From: Streptomyces pristinaespiralis
GTDB taxonomy: Bacteria; Actinomycetota; Actinomycetes; Streptomycetales; Streptomycetaceae
DNA length: 64,000 nt
Direction: 5' to 3'
NCBI RefSeq assembly: GCF_001278075.1
Contig: NZ_CP011340.1
Span: 1,302,001 to 1,366,000 of the forward strand
Position 1 is the first letter of the stretch. Each line of letters starts with the position of its first letter. Below, piece after piece: positions 52,059 through 61,081 of this stretch. Under the pieces are notes generated by a model that worked only from the letters and a program-made list of their open reading frames with translations, ran no database searches and was not told the origin of the DNA. The position numbers and the translations under genes are program-made.

Positions 52059-53720
52059 ATGACGGTTTTCATCCTGGTGTCGGACGCCTTCACCGGCGGT
52101 TGGATCTGGCGCGACGTGGCCGCGGGGCTCCGTGAGGCGGGCGCCGAGGTGCATCCCGTGACACTCACGGGCATGGGCGACCGCCGCCACCTGGCGGGCC
52201 CCGGCACGGACCTGGAGACGCACGTCCAGGATCTGGTGCAGCTGATCGACCACTTGGACCCCGCTCCGGCGAAAACGGCGGAGGCGGAGGACTCTGCGGA
52301 CTCGGTGGTGTCGATGGGGTCGGCGACGCCGGTGGAACCAGCTGCGCCGGACCTGGTGTTGGTCGGTCACGGCTACGGCATCCACCCGGTACTGGGCGCC
52401 GCCGACCGCCGCCCGGAACGCGTCGCCCGGATCGTCCACCTGGACGCGGGCATGCCGCAGGACGGCGACGCGGCCGTCGCGCTGGTGCCCGACCGGACGG
52501 TCCACGAACTGCTGACGGACAGGGCGCATGAAACGGGGACGACGGCAGAAGGAGCAGCCGAGTCGGGGGCCGAGTCAGGAGCCGGGGCGGGGGCGGAGGA
52601 CCGGCTGATCCCTCCGCCCCCGGCCGGCGAATGGCAGCGATTGGGCAGCACCGCCGGTGTCCCGGCGGACGCGCTGGCACGGCTGGCCCGGCTCGCCGCC
52701 CCGCAGCCGACGGGCACGCTCACCCGGCCGTTGCGGCTCTCGGGCGCGCTGTCCGGGGTGCCGACGACCGGGGTCCTGTGCACCGCGAACGGGTCGAGCA
52801 TCGCCATGGTCGAGGCCCTGGTCGGGTTGGGCGACCCCCGCCTCCGCGTGCTCACCGAACCCCAGGTGACGTTCTTCGAGCTGGACACCGGGCACTGGCC
52901 CATGCTGTCCACGCCGGGCGAGCTGGCCGAGGTGCTGCGCCGGGCAGCCGCCGGAGAGGGCCACCGGATCTCCCCGTCGGTGAGCGAGCAGCCCGCGCAT
53001 CTGCGGCCGTTCCTCATCGACGTACCGGAGCGCCCCCGCGAGCGCACGGGGCGGGTGGACCTCTACCTCCCCGACGCCGACGAGCCGCGCCCCGCGGTGG
53101 TCTTCGTCCACGGCGGCCCGGTCTCCGCCGAGGCGCGTCCCACCCCGCGGGACTGGCCCGCTTTCGTGGGCTACGGCTCGTACGTCGCTTCGCTGGGTGC
53201 GGTGGGCGTGACGCTGGACCACCGGCTGCACGGCCTGGCCGACTACGGGCGTGCAGCGGAGGACGTGGCGGAGGCGGTGGAGCTCGTACGAGCCGATCCG
53301 CGCGTCGACGGGGAGCGGGTGGCGCTGTGGTTCTTCTCCGGCGGCGGACTGCTGTCGGCGGACTGGCTCGCGGCTCCCCCGGCATGGCTCCGCTGCGTCG
53401 CCGCGACGTATCCGGTCCTCGCGCCCCTGCCGAACTGGCCGCTCGCCGACTCCCGGTTCCTCCCTGCGGCCACGGTGCGCAAAGCGGGGCAACTGCCGTT
53501 CGTACTGACCCGGGTGGAGCTGGAAGGACCTGAGATCGCGGCGACGGTCGAGGAGTTCCTGACCGCAGCCGAGGAGTGCGACGCGGCGGTCGAGATCATC
53601 GACGTACCGCAAGGTCACCACGCCTTCGAGACGATCGACCACACCGAGGAGGCGCGCGACGCGGTGGCCCGGGCGGCGCGGTCGGTGCTGGGGCATCTGC
53701 GGGGGGATCTGCTGGGCTGA
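52059..53720 (+). CDS. Double alpha/beta-hydrolase fusion protein
   Basis: 553 aa from ATG 52059 with GAGGAGA upstream. Residues 1-~300 are an alpha/beta hydrolase of the hydroxynitrile-lyase/salicylate-esterase type. Its nucleophile elbow reads GHGYG at 103-107, where Ser is expected, although the His of DTGHWPM (~279) is present. Acidic low-complexity inserts lie at ~69-97 and ~150-170. Residues ~320-553 are a second hydrolase domain with VVFVHGGPV as oxyanion loop, FFSGGG (Ser ~427) as elbow and VPQGHHAFE as the His motif. The first domain is probably inactive as an esterase. Under control of the divergent MerR protein. Confidence 0.85.
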   Translation: MTVFILVSDAFTGGWIWRDVAAGLREAGAEVHPVTLTGMGDRRHLAGPGTDLETHVQDLVQLIDHLDPAPAKTAEAEDSADSVVSMGSATPVEPAAPDLVLVGHGYGIHPVLGAADRRPERVARIVHLDAGMPQDGDAAVALVPDRTVHELLTDRAHETGTTAEGAAESGAESGAGAGAEDRLIPPPPAGEWQRLGSTAGVPADALARLARLAAPQPTGTLTRPLRLSGALSGVPTTGVLCTANGSSIAMVEALVGLGDPRLRVLTEPQVTFFELDTGHWPMLSTPGELAEVLRRAAAGEGHRISPSVSEQPAHLRPFLIDVPERPRERTGRVDLYLPDADEPRPAVVFVHGGPVSAEARPTPRDWPAFVGYGSYVASLGAVGVTLDHRLHGLADYGRAAEDVAEAVELVRADPRVDGERVALWFFSGGGLLSADWLAAPPAWLRCVAATYPVLAPLPNWPLADSRFLPAATVRKAGQLPFVLTRVELEGPEIAATVEEFLTAAEECDAAVEIIDVPQGHHAFETIDHTEEARDAVARAARSVLGHLRGDLLG

Positions 53721-54020
53721 GCGTACGGTCCGCCGGCCGGCAGGAGACCGCGGTGCACCCGGATCCGCGGCTCCGGACCGACGTCTCCACAGCCGTGGCA
53801 CTGGTCCGCAGGACCGGCTCCCGCGGACCCGTGGCACGGTCTCCGGCCGGCCGGCGGAAGGTCTCCGTCACGGAGCCGGCGCAAGGTCTCCGTCACAGAG
53901 CCGCGGAAGGTCTCCGTCGCGGACCCGAGGACGGCGGGCCGACCCGCCGACGGGGCGAGCGATGACTCCGTCTCGCTGTGGCAGTCCTCGTTCCGACCGC
54001 ACACGCGAGAAGGTGGCCCG
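53721..54020. repeat. Gap with three short tandem hairpin repeats
   Basis: AAGGTCTCCGTC recurs at 53858, 53883 and 53907 (25- and 24-base periods). Each copy carries a CTCCGtcaCGGAG-like dyad. No gene is seen in this 300-base gap. Confidence 0.7.
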
Positions 54021-55172
54021 ATGACCAATTTGCACAACGTCCTGAGCGATCACGTCGACACCGAGTCCCTCCCCGGCGCGGTGGCCCTGGTCGCGCGGGG
54101 CGATCAGGTGGACGTCCAGGCCGTGGGCCACGTCGACGCCGAGCGCACGGCACCGATGGCCAGGGACACGATCTTCCGTGTCGCCTCCATCACGAAACCC
54201 GTCGTCGCCGCGGCGGTCATGATGCTCGTCGAGGACGGGAGGATCACGCTGGACGACCCGGTCGGGACGTGGCTGCCGGAGCTGGCCGCGCCCATGGTCG
54301 TCCGTACGCCGGACAGTCCGGTCGACGACGTGGTCCCGGCGGCCAGGCCGATCACCGTGTTCGACCTGCTGACCTCGCGTGCCGGGTACGGTTTCCCGTC
54401 CGACTTCTCGCTGCCGGCGGTCGAACCGCTGGTGCGTGAACTGAAGCAGGGCCCGCCGCAGCCGCAGGCCGTCCCTCCGACGGACGAGTGGATGGCGGCG
54501 CTTTCCCGGATCCCGATGCTGTACCAGCCGGGCGAGGCCTGGCTGTACAACATCTGCTCCGACATCCAGGGTGTGCTGATCGCGAGGGTCTCGGGCAGTT
54601 CACTGCCCGACTTCCTGGCGGAACGGCTCTTCGAGCCGCTGGGCATGACCGACACGGCGTTCGCGGTGCCGCCGGCCAAGCTCGACCGCTTCACCAGCTA
54701 CTACCGGGTCGACCCCATGGGCGCCCTCGAGTTGGCCGACACCCCGGACGGCGAGTGGAGCACCCCGCCCGCCTTCCCGTCCGGGGCGGGCGGTCTCGTC
54801 TCGACGGCCGACGACTACCACGCCTTCGCCCGCATGCTCCTCGGCCGGGGCGCGACCGGGTCCGGCGGCCGCCTGCTCTCCGCAGGGTCCGTGGAGCGGA
54901 TGACCACGAACTACCTGACCCCGGCCCAGCGCAAGGCCGGCGGTCTGTTCCTGGAGGGCATGGGCTGGGGCTTCGGCGGGGCGGTCGACGTCGAGGCGGT
55001 CGAGCCGTGGAGCGTCCCCGGCCGCTACGGCTGGGTCGGCGGTACGGGCACGGCCATGCACATCACGCCGTCGACGGGCGCGGTCACGATCTTCCTCACC
55101 CAGCTGCAGATGTCCGGCCCGTCGTTCCCGGAGCCGATGCGGGACTTCTGGGTGTACGCGGCGGGGGTGTGA
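54021..55172 (+). CDS. Serine beta-lactamase-fold hydrolase (class C/EstB-like)
   Basis: 383 aa. The active-site ASITKPV (Ser ~56, Lys ~59) is the S-x-x-K motif, with LYNICSD (~175) in place of the Y-x-N motif. W-V-G-G-T-G-T near 345 matches the third motif (K/H-T-G variant). No signal peptide is seen, so it is a cytoplasmic esterase or peptidase rather than an antibiotic-degrading enzyme. DLLTSRAGYGF is the conserved D-L-L-x-x-x-x-G segment. Stands alone between the hydrolase and YciI genes. Confidence 0.92.
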   Translation: MTNLHNVLSDHVDTESLPGAVALVARGDQVDVQAVGHVDAERTAPMARDTIFRVASITKPVVAAAVMMLVEDGRITLDDPVGTWLPELAAPMVVRTPDSPVDDVVPAARPITVFDLLTSRAGYGFPSDFSLPAVEPLVRELKQGPPQPQAVPPTDEWMAALSRIPMLYQPGEAWLYNICSDIQGVLIARVSGSSLPDFLAERLFEPLGMTDTAFAVPPAKLDRFTSYYRVDPMGALELADTPDGEWSTPPAFPSGAGGLVSTADDYHAFARMLLGRGATGSGGRLLSAGSVERMTTNYLTPAQRKAGGLFLEGMGWGFGGAVDVEAVEPWSVPGRYGWVGGTGTAMHITPSTGAVTIFLTQLQMSGPSFPEPMRDFWVYAAGV

Positions 55173-55239
55173 GCGGACGGCACAACGGCGTGCAGGCACG
55201 TACGAGTTGCCTGGCCCCATCGTGGGGGAGAGTGTGCGC

Positions 55240-55791
55240 ATGGAATTCTTCTGCTACCACCGCGACAGGCCGGGTTCCCTGCCGCTGCGCCACGAGCTGC
55301 TGGAAGAACACTGGTCCTACATGGACGGGTTCGAGAAGGAAATGATCGCCCGCGGCCCGACCATGACCAGCGACGGTGACACGCCCACCGGCAGCGTGCA
55401 CGTGGTCGACCTGCCCGACCCCGCCGCCGCCCACGCGTTCGCCTTCGGCGAGCCCGGCTACCAGGCGGGCGTGTACCGGGACGTCCTGGTGCGCCGGTGG
55501 CGCAACCTGCTGGACCGCACCATGTGGGACTTCCCCGGCGGCCGGACCGGTGGCAACCGCTACCTGGTACTCGGCTTCGGCAGCGGGCCGGGCGCCGACC
55601 TCGCCGTGCCACAGGTCGGGGACGATCTGATCGCCTACGGCCCGCTGCTGTCGGACGACGGCACCGCCTGGCTGGGTACGGCGCTTCTGGTCCGGGCCCC
55701 TGATCCGGACGCGGCACGGGCTGTCCTGACGGTGGGTGCGTACGACGGCATCGAGGTACACAAGTGGCAGTTCGGGGGGCGGTCGGCGTGA
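55240..55791 (+). CDS. YciI-like protein, two-domain
   Basis: 183 aa from ATG 55240 with GGGGGAGAG upstream. The first half has the YciI features HRDRPGSLPLRHELLEEHWS with the conserved His and W-S-Y-M, and GDTPTGSVHVVDLPDPAAA. The second half, from about residue 105, repeats a looser version ending GAYDGIEVHKWQFGGR. YciI proteins share a dimeric ferredoxin-like fold and are often enzymes or accessory proteins of unknown reaction. Confidence 0.85.
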   Translation: MEFFCYHRDRPGSLPLRHELLEEHWSYMDGFEKEMIARGPTMTSDGDTPTGSVHVVDLPDPAAAHAFAFGEPGYQAGVYRDVLVRRWRNLLDRTMWDFPGGRTGGNRYLVLGFGSGPGADLAVPQVGDDLIAYGPLLSDDGTAWLGTALLVRAPDPDAARAVLTVGAYDGIEVHKWQFGGRSA

Positions 55792-56277
55792 ACTGGCCGC
55801 AGGCGCTCCATCTCTGATGGAAGCCATTCCACCTGCCAGTCCTGAACCGGAACGGTGGTCCTGAGGGAGCGCCGCTGCGGTGATGGGCGCTGTGCCGGTC
55901 AACCCTCAGGAAGACGGCCACCATCTGACCTTCCGCCCCGACAGGACCGATGCGGAGCAGGCGGCGAAGGACCCGCGCTCTCCCGAAGAGCCTCTGACGC
56001 CGTGGAAGGTCAGCCGGTCACCGAAGTTCCCGCTTCGGACACCTCGGACTCGCAGAGCCCCAAAGCGGAAGGCCTCCCGCTGGGCCGACGCCTGTCCGTC
56101 GTGTATCAAGGACGACCGACCGTCGGCCATAGGTACTCGGGGCGTCCCTCGAGGCCCGGGCGCCCTCCATGATGCCGTGATCCCCTCTTGCCGAGTAAGG
56201 GCGCCCTCGCATCCGGCGCAGTGCTCCCCCGCGCACCGCTAAGGTGCTCACGCCGATCGATGGTTGGGGGGCTGCCG
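55792..56277. other. Gene-free gap before the kinase
   Basis: 486 bases with no convincing gene. GGGCGCCCT occurs twice, at about 56158 and 56208, each a self-palindrome. Open frames exist but lack start signals, codon bias or recognisable motifs. Confidence 0.5.
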
Positions 56278-58386
56278 GTGCAGCAGGGCGAGGTCGCGGG
56301 CACGCGGATAGGGCACTATCTCGTCGATCGAGTCCTTGGTTCCGGAGGAATGGGGGTGGTGTATCTCGCCACGTCACCGTCCGGTCGCCGCGCGGCGGTC
56401 AAGGTGATTCGCGACCCGTACGTCGCCGACGAGAAGTTCCGCGTCCGCTTCGCCCGCGAGGTGGCGGCCGCGCGTGCTGTCAGCGGTGCGTTCACCGCTC
56501 CCGTCATCGACGCCGAGACCAGCGGTGACATGCCCTGGATGGCGACGCTGTACGTCGAGGGTCCCTCCTTGGCCGACCATGTCGCCCAAGAGGGGCCCAT
56601 GCCCGCCGACGCCGTCTGGCAGTTGGCTTCCGGGTTGGCCGAAGCGCTGCGCGACATCCACAGGGCGGATCTGGTGCACCGTGACCTGAAGCCCGGCAAC
56701 ATCCTCATGGCCGACGACGGTCCTCGTGTCATCGACTTCGGCATCTCCCGTGCGATGGCCTCTGAAGGCATCACGCAGACCGGCGCGGTGATCGGTACAC
56801 CGCCCTTCATGGCCCCCGAGCAGTTCCGCACACCCAAAGAACTCACCAACTCCGCGGACGTCTTCGCCTTCGGATCCGTCCTCGTCTACGCCGCCACGGG
56901 TCGTAGCCCCTTCGAGGGGGAGACCGCGTACGCCGTCGCCTGGAACGTTGTCCACGAACCGCCGGATCTCCAAGGCGTGCCCGACTCCTTGCTGCCCGTT
57001 GTCAACGCCTGCCTCGAGAAGGAGGCGAGCGCCCGCCCCACGGCGGAGCAGCTTCTCGAACTTCTCGGATCCCGGGCCTACCGGAGACGGTCGGCAACGC
57101 CACGGAAACGACGGAGGACGGCACGACTGCGCCTTGCCGGGGTGGCCTCCACCCTTGCTCTGCTGATCACGGGCTCTGTGTGGGTCGTCAGCCAGCGGTC
57201 GGATCCACCGCCGACGAAGCCCGACAAGGCCGCGGCCCCCCGGTCGGCCGCTCGTCCCGTTCACGAACCAGCGGCGGCATTACAGCCGAAGGGGTGGGCT
57301 TTGTGGGAGACATCCGTTCGCGGAAACCAAGGACCGGAAGACCCGGAGTCGGCCGACATGAGCACATGCCTTCTCGTCGGCGACGGCCTGATCTGCATGG
57401 GGGACACCGGGGGTGTGTTCCACTTCGCCGCCGCCAACGGTGAGGACATCACACCACGAGCGCTGAAGGAGATGGGAGATGACGCCTATATGATGCGCTC
57501 CGCTCCCGAAGCCCGTCTCGCTTACCTGATCAGGCACGAAGAAGACACCGCCCCCGGCCCGCAATCCCCTGCAACCCTGTACGCGTACGATCCCGAAAGG
57601 CGCACGATTGCGTGGAAGCAGCGGATGCCCGAAGGAATCGACGGCGCTGTCCACGTGGGTGAGCAGGTGCTGACTTTCACCGCCACGGACACCATCCAGG
57701 CATGGAACGCGACCACGGGATCCGAGAAGTGGACCCGACGAGTCAGCGGAACCGAGTCCCTCTTCATCCGCGGGGCGGCAGCCGTTCTGACGGCAGGTGC
57801 GGAGCAGGACCCGACACCCGGCTTCCAGTACGTGAACCCCGAGGACGGCAGCACCATCTGGAGACACCGGGGACTGCACCACGCGGGTGCCATCGGGGAG
57901 ACGTCGGACACCCTGATCGTCTCCGTGCACGAGCCCAGAACCCGCACGCAGCGCATCGTGCAACTCGCGAAGCGAGACGGTGAAACGGTCAACGAGCCGA
58001 TTGGACTGAACTCCCGCGATGCGGTGACCCTGGCGGAGGACAAGCTCGTCGTCCTGCGAAACGACGGCCTGCTGCGCGCGCTCGACCTCGTACGGGGCAA
58101 GGAAGTATGGTCGCAGCCCTCTGGCGGAGACCCGCGAGAAGACCTTCTCGTACAGGACGGACGGGTCTATGTGCAGCTGCTCGGCGGAGACGTCCTGTGC
58201 CGGGACGTCGCAACGGGCAAGGAGCTGTGGCGCAGTGCCGTCCGACGAGACCCGAACGACGACCCCCGGGACCACGGCGGCACCGTCCATACACTCGCGG
58301 TCCGCGGCGATACCGTGTTCACCACCTCTGCGAGACATTCCGTCTTCGCGATCCGCCCGCCGAAGTCCGCGCGACCCGGCAGCTGA
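56278..58386 (+). CDS. PknB-type Ser/Thr protein kinase with extracytoplasmic beta-propeller
   Basis: 702 aa from GTG 56278 with GGGGGG seven bases upstream; ATG 56260 is an alternative. The kinase domain (1-~270) is complete: G-loop GSGGMG, Lys in AVKVI (~42), HRDLKPGN (~134), DFG (153-155), and FMAPEQ. A basic stretch and one transmembrane helix (~285-304) follow. The C-terminal ~360 residues have W-x-T/R-V and G-S-E-K-W, G-K-E-L-W-R repeats of a PQQ-like propeller, likely an outside ligand sensor. Codon 335 (57280-57282) is TTA, so translation requires the bldA tRNA in Streptomyces. Confidence 0.93.
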   Translation: MQQGEVAGTRIGHYLVDRVLGSGGMGVVYLATSPSGRRAAVKVIRDPYVADEKFRVRFAREVAAARAVSGAFTAPVIDAETSGDMPWMATLYVEGPSLADHVAQEGPMPADAVWQLASGLAEALRDIHRADLVHRDLKPGNILMADDGPRVIDFGISRAMASEGITQTGAVIGTPPFMAPEQFRTPKELTNSADVFAFGSVLVYAATGRSPFEGETAYAVAWNVVHEPPDLQGVPDSLLPVVNACLEKEASARPTAEQLLELLGSRAYRRRSATPRKRRRTARLRLAGVASTLALLITGSVWVVSQRSDPPPTKPDKAAAPRSAARPVHEPAAALQPKGWALWETSVRGNQGPEDPESADMSTCLLVGDGLICMGDTGGVFHFAAANGEDITPRALKEMGDDAYMMRSAPEARLAYLIRHEEDTAPGPQSPATLYAYDPERRTIAWKQRMPEGIDGAVHVGEQVLTFTATDTIQAWNATTGSEKWTRRVSGTESLFIRGAAAVLTAGAEQDPTPGFQYVNPEDGSTIWRHRGLHHAGAIGETSDTLIVSVHEPRTRTQRIVQLAKRDGETVNEPIGLNSRDAVTLAEDKLVVLRNDGLLRALDLVRGKEVWSQPSGGDPREDLLVQDGRVYVQLLGGDVLCRDVATGKELWRSAVRRDPNDDPRDHGGTVHTLAVRGDTVFTTSARHSVFAIRPPKSARPGS

Positions 58387-58472
58387 GCGACCCATGACAC
58401 GAGCAACGCCGCCGGCCGTTGCCATTGTTACCCCAGGGCAGCGAGACGTGCAGCTCCGAAGTTCGGCAACGG

Positions 58473-59060
58473 TCAGGTATAGATGCCGCCTTCGAGGTTG
58501 TCGAACAGTTCCACCCACTCGCTGTACTCGTTCGCGAACGGCAGCGAATCGACGAGCCGGATGCCGGACATCATGTCGTCCACCTCGCGCTTGCGCCGCA
58601 CGTATTCGACGTCTTCGTCGTCCTCGTCCTCATGTCTGGAGTACGTGCCGATGTACTCCAGGAACGATGAAACCGTACGGGCCAGCGAGGAAAGATCTCC
58701 GTGGACGGGAATCAGTTCCTTGATGGCGTCAGTGAACTGGTAGACAACGCCAGTGTTCGGATCGATGACCACCGCATTGATGGGGAACGCGCCGATCTTC
58801 ACCACGCTTTCCACCCCGGCAGGGAAGTGCCAGCCGCGCGCCTCCCGGGACGCACGGTCCCAGATGAACGCGGCGTCGAATGTAACGGGCATGCGGAAAG
58901 TGATTTCGAACTCTTCGTCGTCCGGCAGCCCGATCTCAGTGAGGAACCGAAGCGCCTCCCCATTGAATCCGTACGCCTCCGCCACTTGCGGCTGCAGACG
59001 GTGGACGTTCTCCTCGCCGACCGTCCGCTCCAGGGACTTGAGATCAACACTGAAGAGCAC
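58473..59060 (-). CDS. SUKH-4 family immunity protein
   Basis: 195 aa from GTG 59060 with AAAGGG upstream. GFNGEALRFLTEIGLPDDEE is the typical SUKH start. PVTFDAAFIWDRASREARGW, then VKIGAFPINAVVIDPNTGVV and SLARTVSSFLEYIGTYS follow. An acidic Glu/Asp run near residue 145 and an amphipathic end fit. SUKH proteins neutralise polymorphic toxins in contact-dependent systems. Its gene follows the WD40-like remnant by 19 bases, as an immunity gene follows its toxin. Confidence 0.82.
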   Translation of the reverse strand: MLFSVDLKSLERTVGEENVHRLQPQVAEAYGFNGEALRFLTEIGLPDDEEFEITFRMPVTFDAAFIWDRASREARGWHFPAGVESVVKIGAFPINAVVIDPNTGVVYQFTDAIKELIPVHGDLSSLARTVSSFLEYIGTYSRHEDEDDEDVEYVRRKREVDDMMSGIRLVDSLPFANEYSEWVELFDNLEGGIYT

Positions 59061-59079
59061 TTGTCACCCTTTCTTACTT

Positions 59080-59676
59080 TTACGTGCGGCCTGTGCCCAC
59101 TACGCCTGGCCTTCGAGCGGCGACAGGCACCGGCATCGGATCGAGTCCAGGCGCCCAAGCGCGCACCGTGCCATCAGCGCCCCCGCTGTAGGGGAGCGGC
59201 GCTGTCGTCTCATCGGTCGCGTGGACGGCCAGCCCAGCCACTGCCGTCACCCTCCCCCGATGCAGCACCGCGGCACCTGTCGCACCCCCGAGCACGTGCA
59301 CTCGTCCGTCGGCGTCGCCGAGGAAGACGATGTCTGCCCCCATCGACGAGGTGGACGCGATCGCAGTCCCGGTCACTCGTTGCAGAGTGTCGAGAAGGAC
59401 CCGCGTCTCGTCCGGTTCATCAGTCAGCAGTGCTTCGGTGCCTGACCGCGCGGCCCGGACCGCTCTTGTGCTGTCCGCGTGCACGCGGCCTGCTTCGTCG
59501 AGCGTGAGGACGGTACCGTCGGACAGCGCACACAGTCCGATCACCTGCGGGGCGTTCGCCGCGATGCGCGCCAGTGGCGTCGCGTTGTCGATGTCCGCAG
59601 CACGGACCGTGCCAAGGTGGTCGACGCACATCAGCGCGCCCTCGAGAGGGCCGGCTCCCGCAGCAAGCGGCGGCAA
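59080..59676 (-). CDS. WD40-like beta-propeller protein, probably 5'-truncated
   Basis: 198 aa. Several propeller blades are recognisable: LMCVDHLGTVRAADIDNATP, IGLCALSDGTVLTLDEAGRV, VFLGDADGRVHVLGGATGAA and YSGGADGTVRAWAPG at the end. There is no signal sequence and too few blades for a closed propeller. It is likely the C-terminal part of a longer WD40 protein whose start was lost into the disordered region upstream. It sits 19 bases before the SUKH-4 gene. Whether it carries toxin activity cannot be seen. Confidence 0.6.
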   Translation of the reverse strand: MPPLAAGAGPLEGALMCVDHLGTVRAADIDNATPLARIAANAPQVIGLCALSDGTVLTLDEAGRVHADSTRAVRAARSGTEALLTDEPDETRVLLDTLQRVTGTAIASTSSMGADIVFLGDADGRVHVLGGATGAAVLHRGRVTAVAGLAVHATDETTAPLPYSGGADGTVRAWAPGLDPMPVPVAARRPGVVGTGRT

Positions 59677-60419
59677 CCGGCCCGGGCCAGGGTGGGCTGA
59701 TGTCCCCTTTCACACGGCGCCAATCGGTCTACCAAGGGGCCTGGTAGGCAAGTGAGTCGAGAGCAGCCGCGTGCCTGGGGTCAGCACTCTCGCTGAGCGC
59801 AGTGCGTCGCATGGCCCGGTGAACCGGTGCTCCGAGAGTGCCCCTGGAAGGCCATTCCGTCGTACGGCTCGGGCGACGACCACTGGCACCGCACCCCGGC
59901 CGGATCAAGTCCCCGAGCGAATACTCCGACCCGGACGGCTCGGGATGGATGTTCGGCCTTCCCGTGGGTGCGACGTCGGAGGCATTTTCAGTCGTTCGCC
60001 AAGGACTACTACGACCGACCCGTGGAGCTGGATTCCGTGCGCCACATACATGTGCATGACCGGCGCAGGAGCCGGTACGGAGGCCCGCTGGTACGGGTGC
60101 TGTACGACGCCGTACGCATGTGTCCTGGACGCCTCGAACCAGCGCTCCGCTGTAGTGCTGCATCGTTCATCAAGCACGGAGTCAGTGCGCCGCCCGTGCT
60201 TCGTGAGCCGCTCGTCCCACCCGATCGCCTCCGTGCGACGGCAGGTCCGGTGCCTGACGCCGGGAGAAGCACGACGTCCTGCCATGTCACCGTCGTCCGG
60301 CATGCTCTTCCACATGAGGACACCTTCTGGCAGCTCATCGAAGACTGCACACCCTTGAGACCCGACCCCGACGTACTTCGTCACCCGGCACGCGCCGCAT
60401 CACCCGTACTCTCAGGGAC
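59677..60419. other. Unexplained 743-base region, probably decayed coding DNA
   Basis: No frame has Streptomyces-like codon bias, a convincing start or a recognisable domain, and base composition looks less GC-extreme than the neighbours. Frames with fragments such as YVGVGSQGCAVFDELPEGV on the minus strand give no match I recognise. It may be the lost 5' part of the WD40 gene plus other debris. TACTCT at 60407-60412 is the -10 box of the next gene. Confidence 0.5.
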
Positions 60420-60704
60420 GTGATCAGTGACGAAGAGCTGGCCCAACTCGAGTGGTGGGCCAACCCGTCGACCTGTCTGGCCCGGATCCCCGTCATCCTC
60501 GAAGCCGCCCACGACGGCACCTGGATCGCAGTCGCCTCGCCCGGACTCGACGCGGAGACGCAGGAAAACCTCCGCTTCCTCGTCGACCTGGGCCCGGAGT
60601 TCAGCCTTCGTTTCAAGGACGGCTCGATCACCCTGGTCGTCGTGGTCCCCTCCGACAACGTGAACCGTCTTCGCGTGCGAGTCACTTCAGAACCCGACGT
60701 ATGA
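60420..60704 (+). CDS. Small hypothetical protein, leaderless
   Basis: 94 aa from GTG 60420. TACTCT at 60407-60412 ends seven bases upstream, so the message should be leaderless. The protein is soluble with an opening ISDEELAQLEWWANPSTCLA, a central beta-strand pair and LVVVVPSDNVNRLRVRV at the end. No family is recognised; lies near SUKH-type genes, and a role in that neighbourhood is possible. Confidence 0.65.
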   Translation: MISDEELAQLEWWANPSTCLARIPVILEAAHDGTWIAVASPGLDAETQENLRFLVDLGPEFSLRFKDGSITLVVVVPSDNVNRLRVRVTSEPDV

Positions 60705-60746
60705 CGTCTCTCAGGTTCGACACACCCAATCTTCCACGGTGACGCC

Positions 60747-61070
60747 ATGACGACGAAGCCTCTCCCCCACCTCACTCCGACGGGAACCTGCTGGTGCGGC
60801 TGTGCCACGAAGGTCGGTGCCGGGTCGTTCTTCGCCCCCGGCCACGACAAGGTGGCGGAGGCGGCCCTGCTCGCAGCCGAATACGGCTCGTCCGTCGCCC
60901 ATTTGCTGCACGGCCACGGCTACGGCCCCGGCCACTCGGTGAGCGCGCGGGCCGTAGCGAAAGGCGTGTGGCGGAAGTGCCCGTCCTGCGCCTACGTCGG
61001 CGCACTGGCCGGCATCGCCAACCGCACGAGGAAGGCGCATCCCGCCACGCCGGTCGCAGACCCCACCTGA
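60747..61070 (+). CDS. Small Cys-rich hypothetical protein
   Basis: 107 aa from ATG 60747. TCWCGCATKVGAGSFFAPGHD at residues ~14-34 contains C-x-C-x-C, and KCPSCAYVG (~76) adds C-x-x-C, together enough for a zinc site. H-G-H-G-Y-G-P-G-H between them supplies more possible ligands. A DNA- or RNA-binding role is conceivable. It recurs in Streptomyces genomes as a conserved unknown. The next gene starts 11 bases later. Confidence 0.7.
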   Translation: MTTKPLPHLTPTGTCWCGCATKVGAGSFFAPGHDKVAEAALLAAEYGSSVAHLLHGHGYGPGHSVSARAVAKGVWRKCPSCAYVGALAGIANRTRKAHPATPVADPT

Positions 61071-61081
61071 GGAGTGTCCGG

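Noticed and set aside
54021..55172. Antibiotic-resistance beta-lactamase
   Set aside because: No signal peptide, and motifs fit EstB-like esterases; a resistance role is not supported.
59677..60419. Real genes in several overlapping frames of ~100-200 codons
   Set aside because: None has characteristic third-position GC bias, a start site or any motif; more likely decayed sequence.
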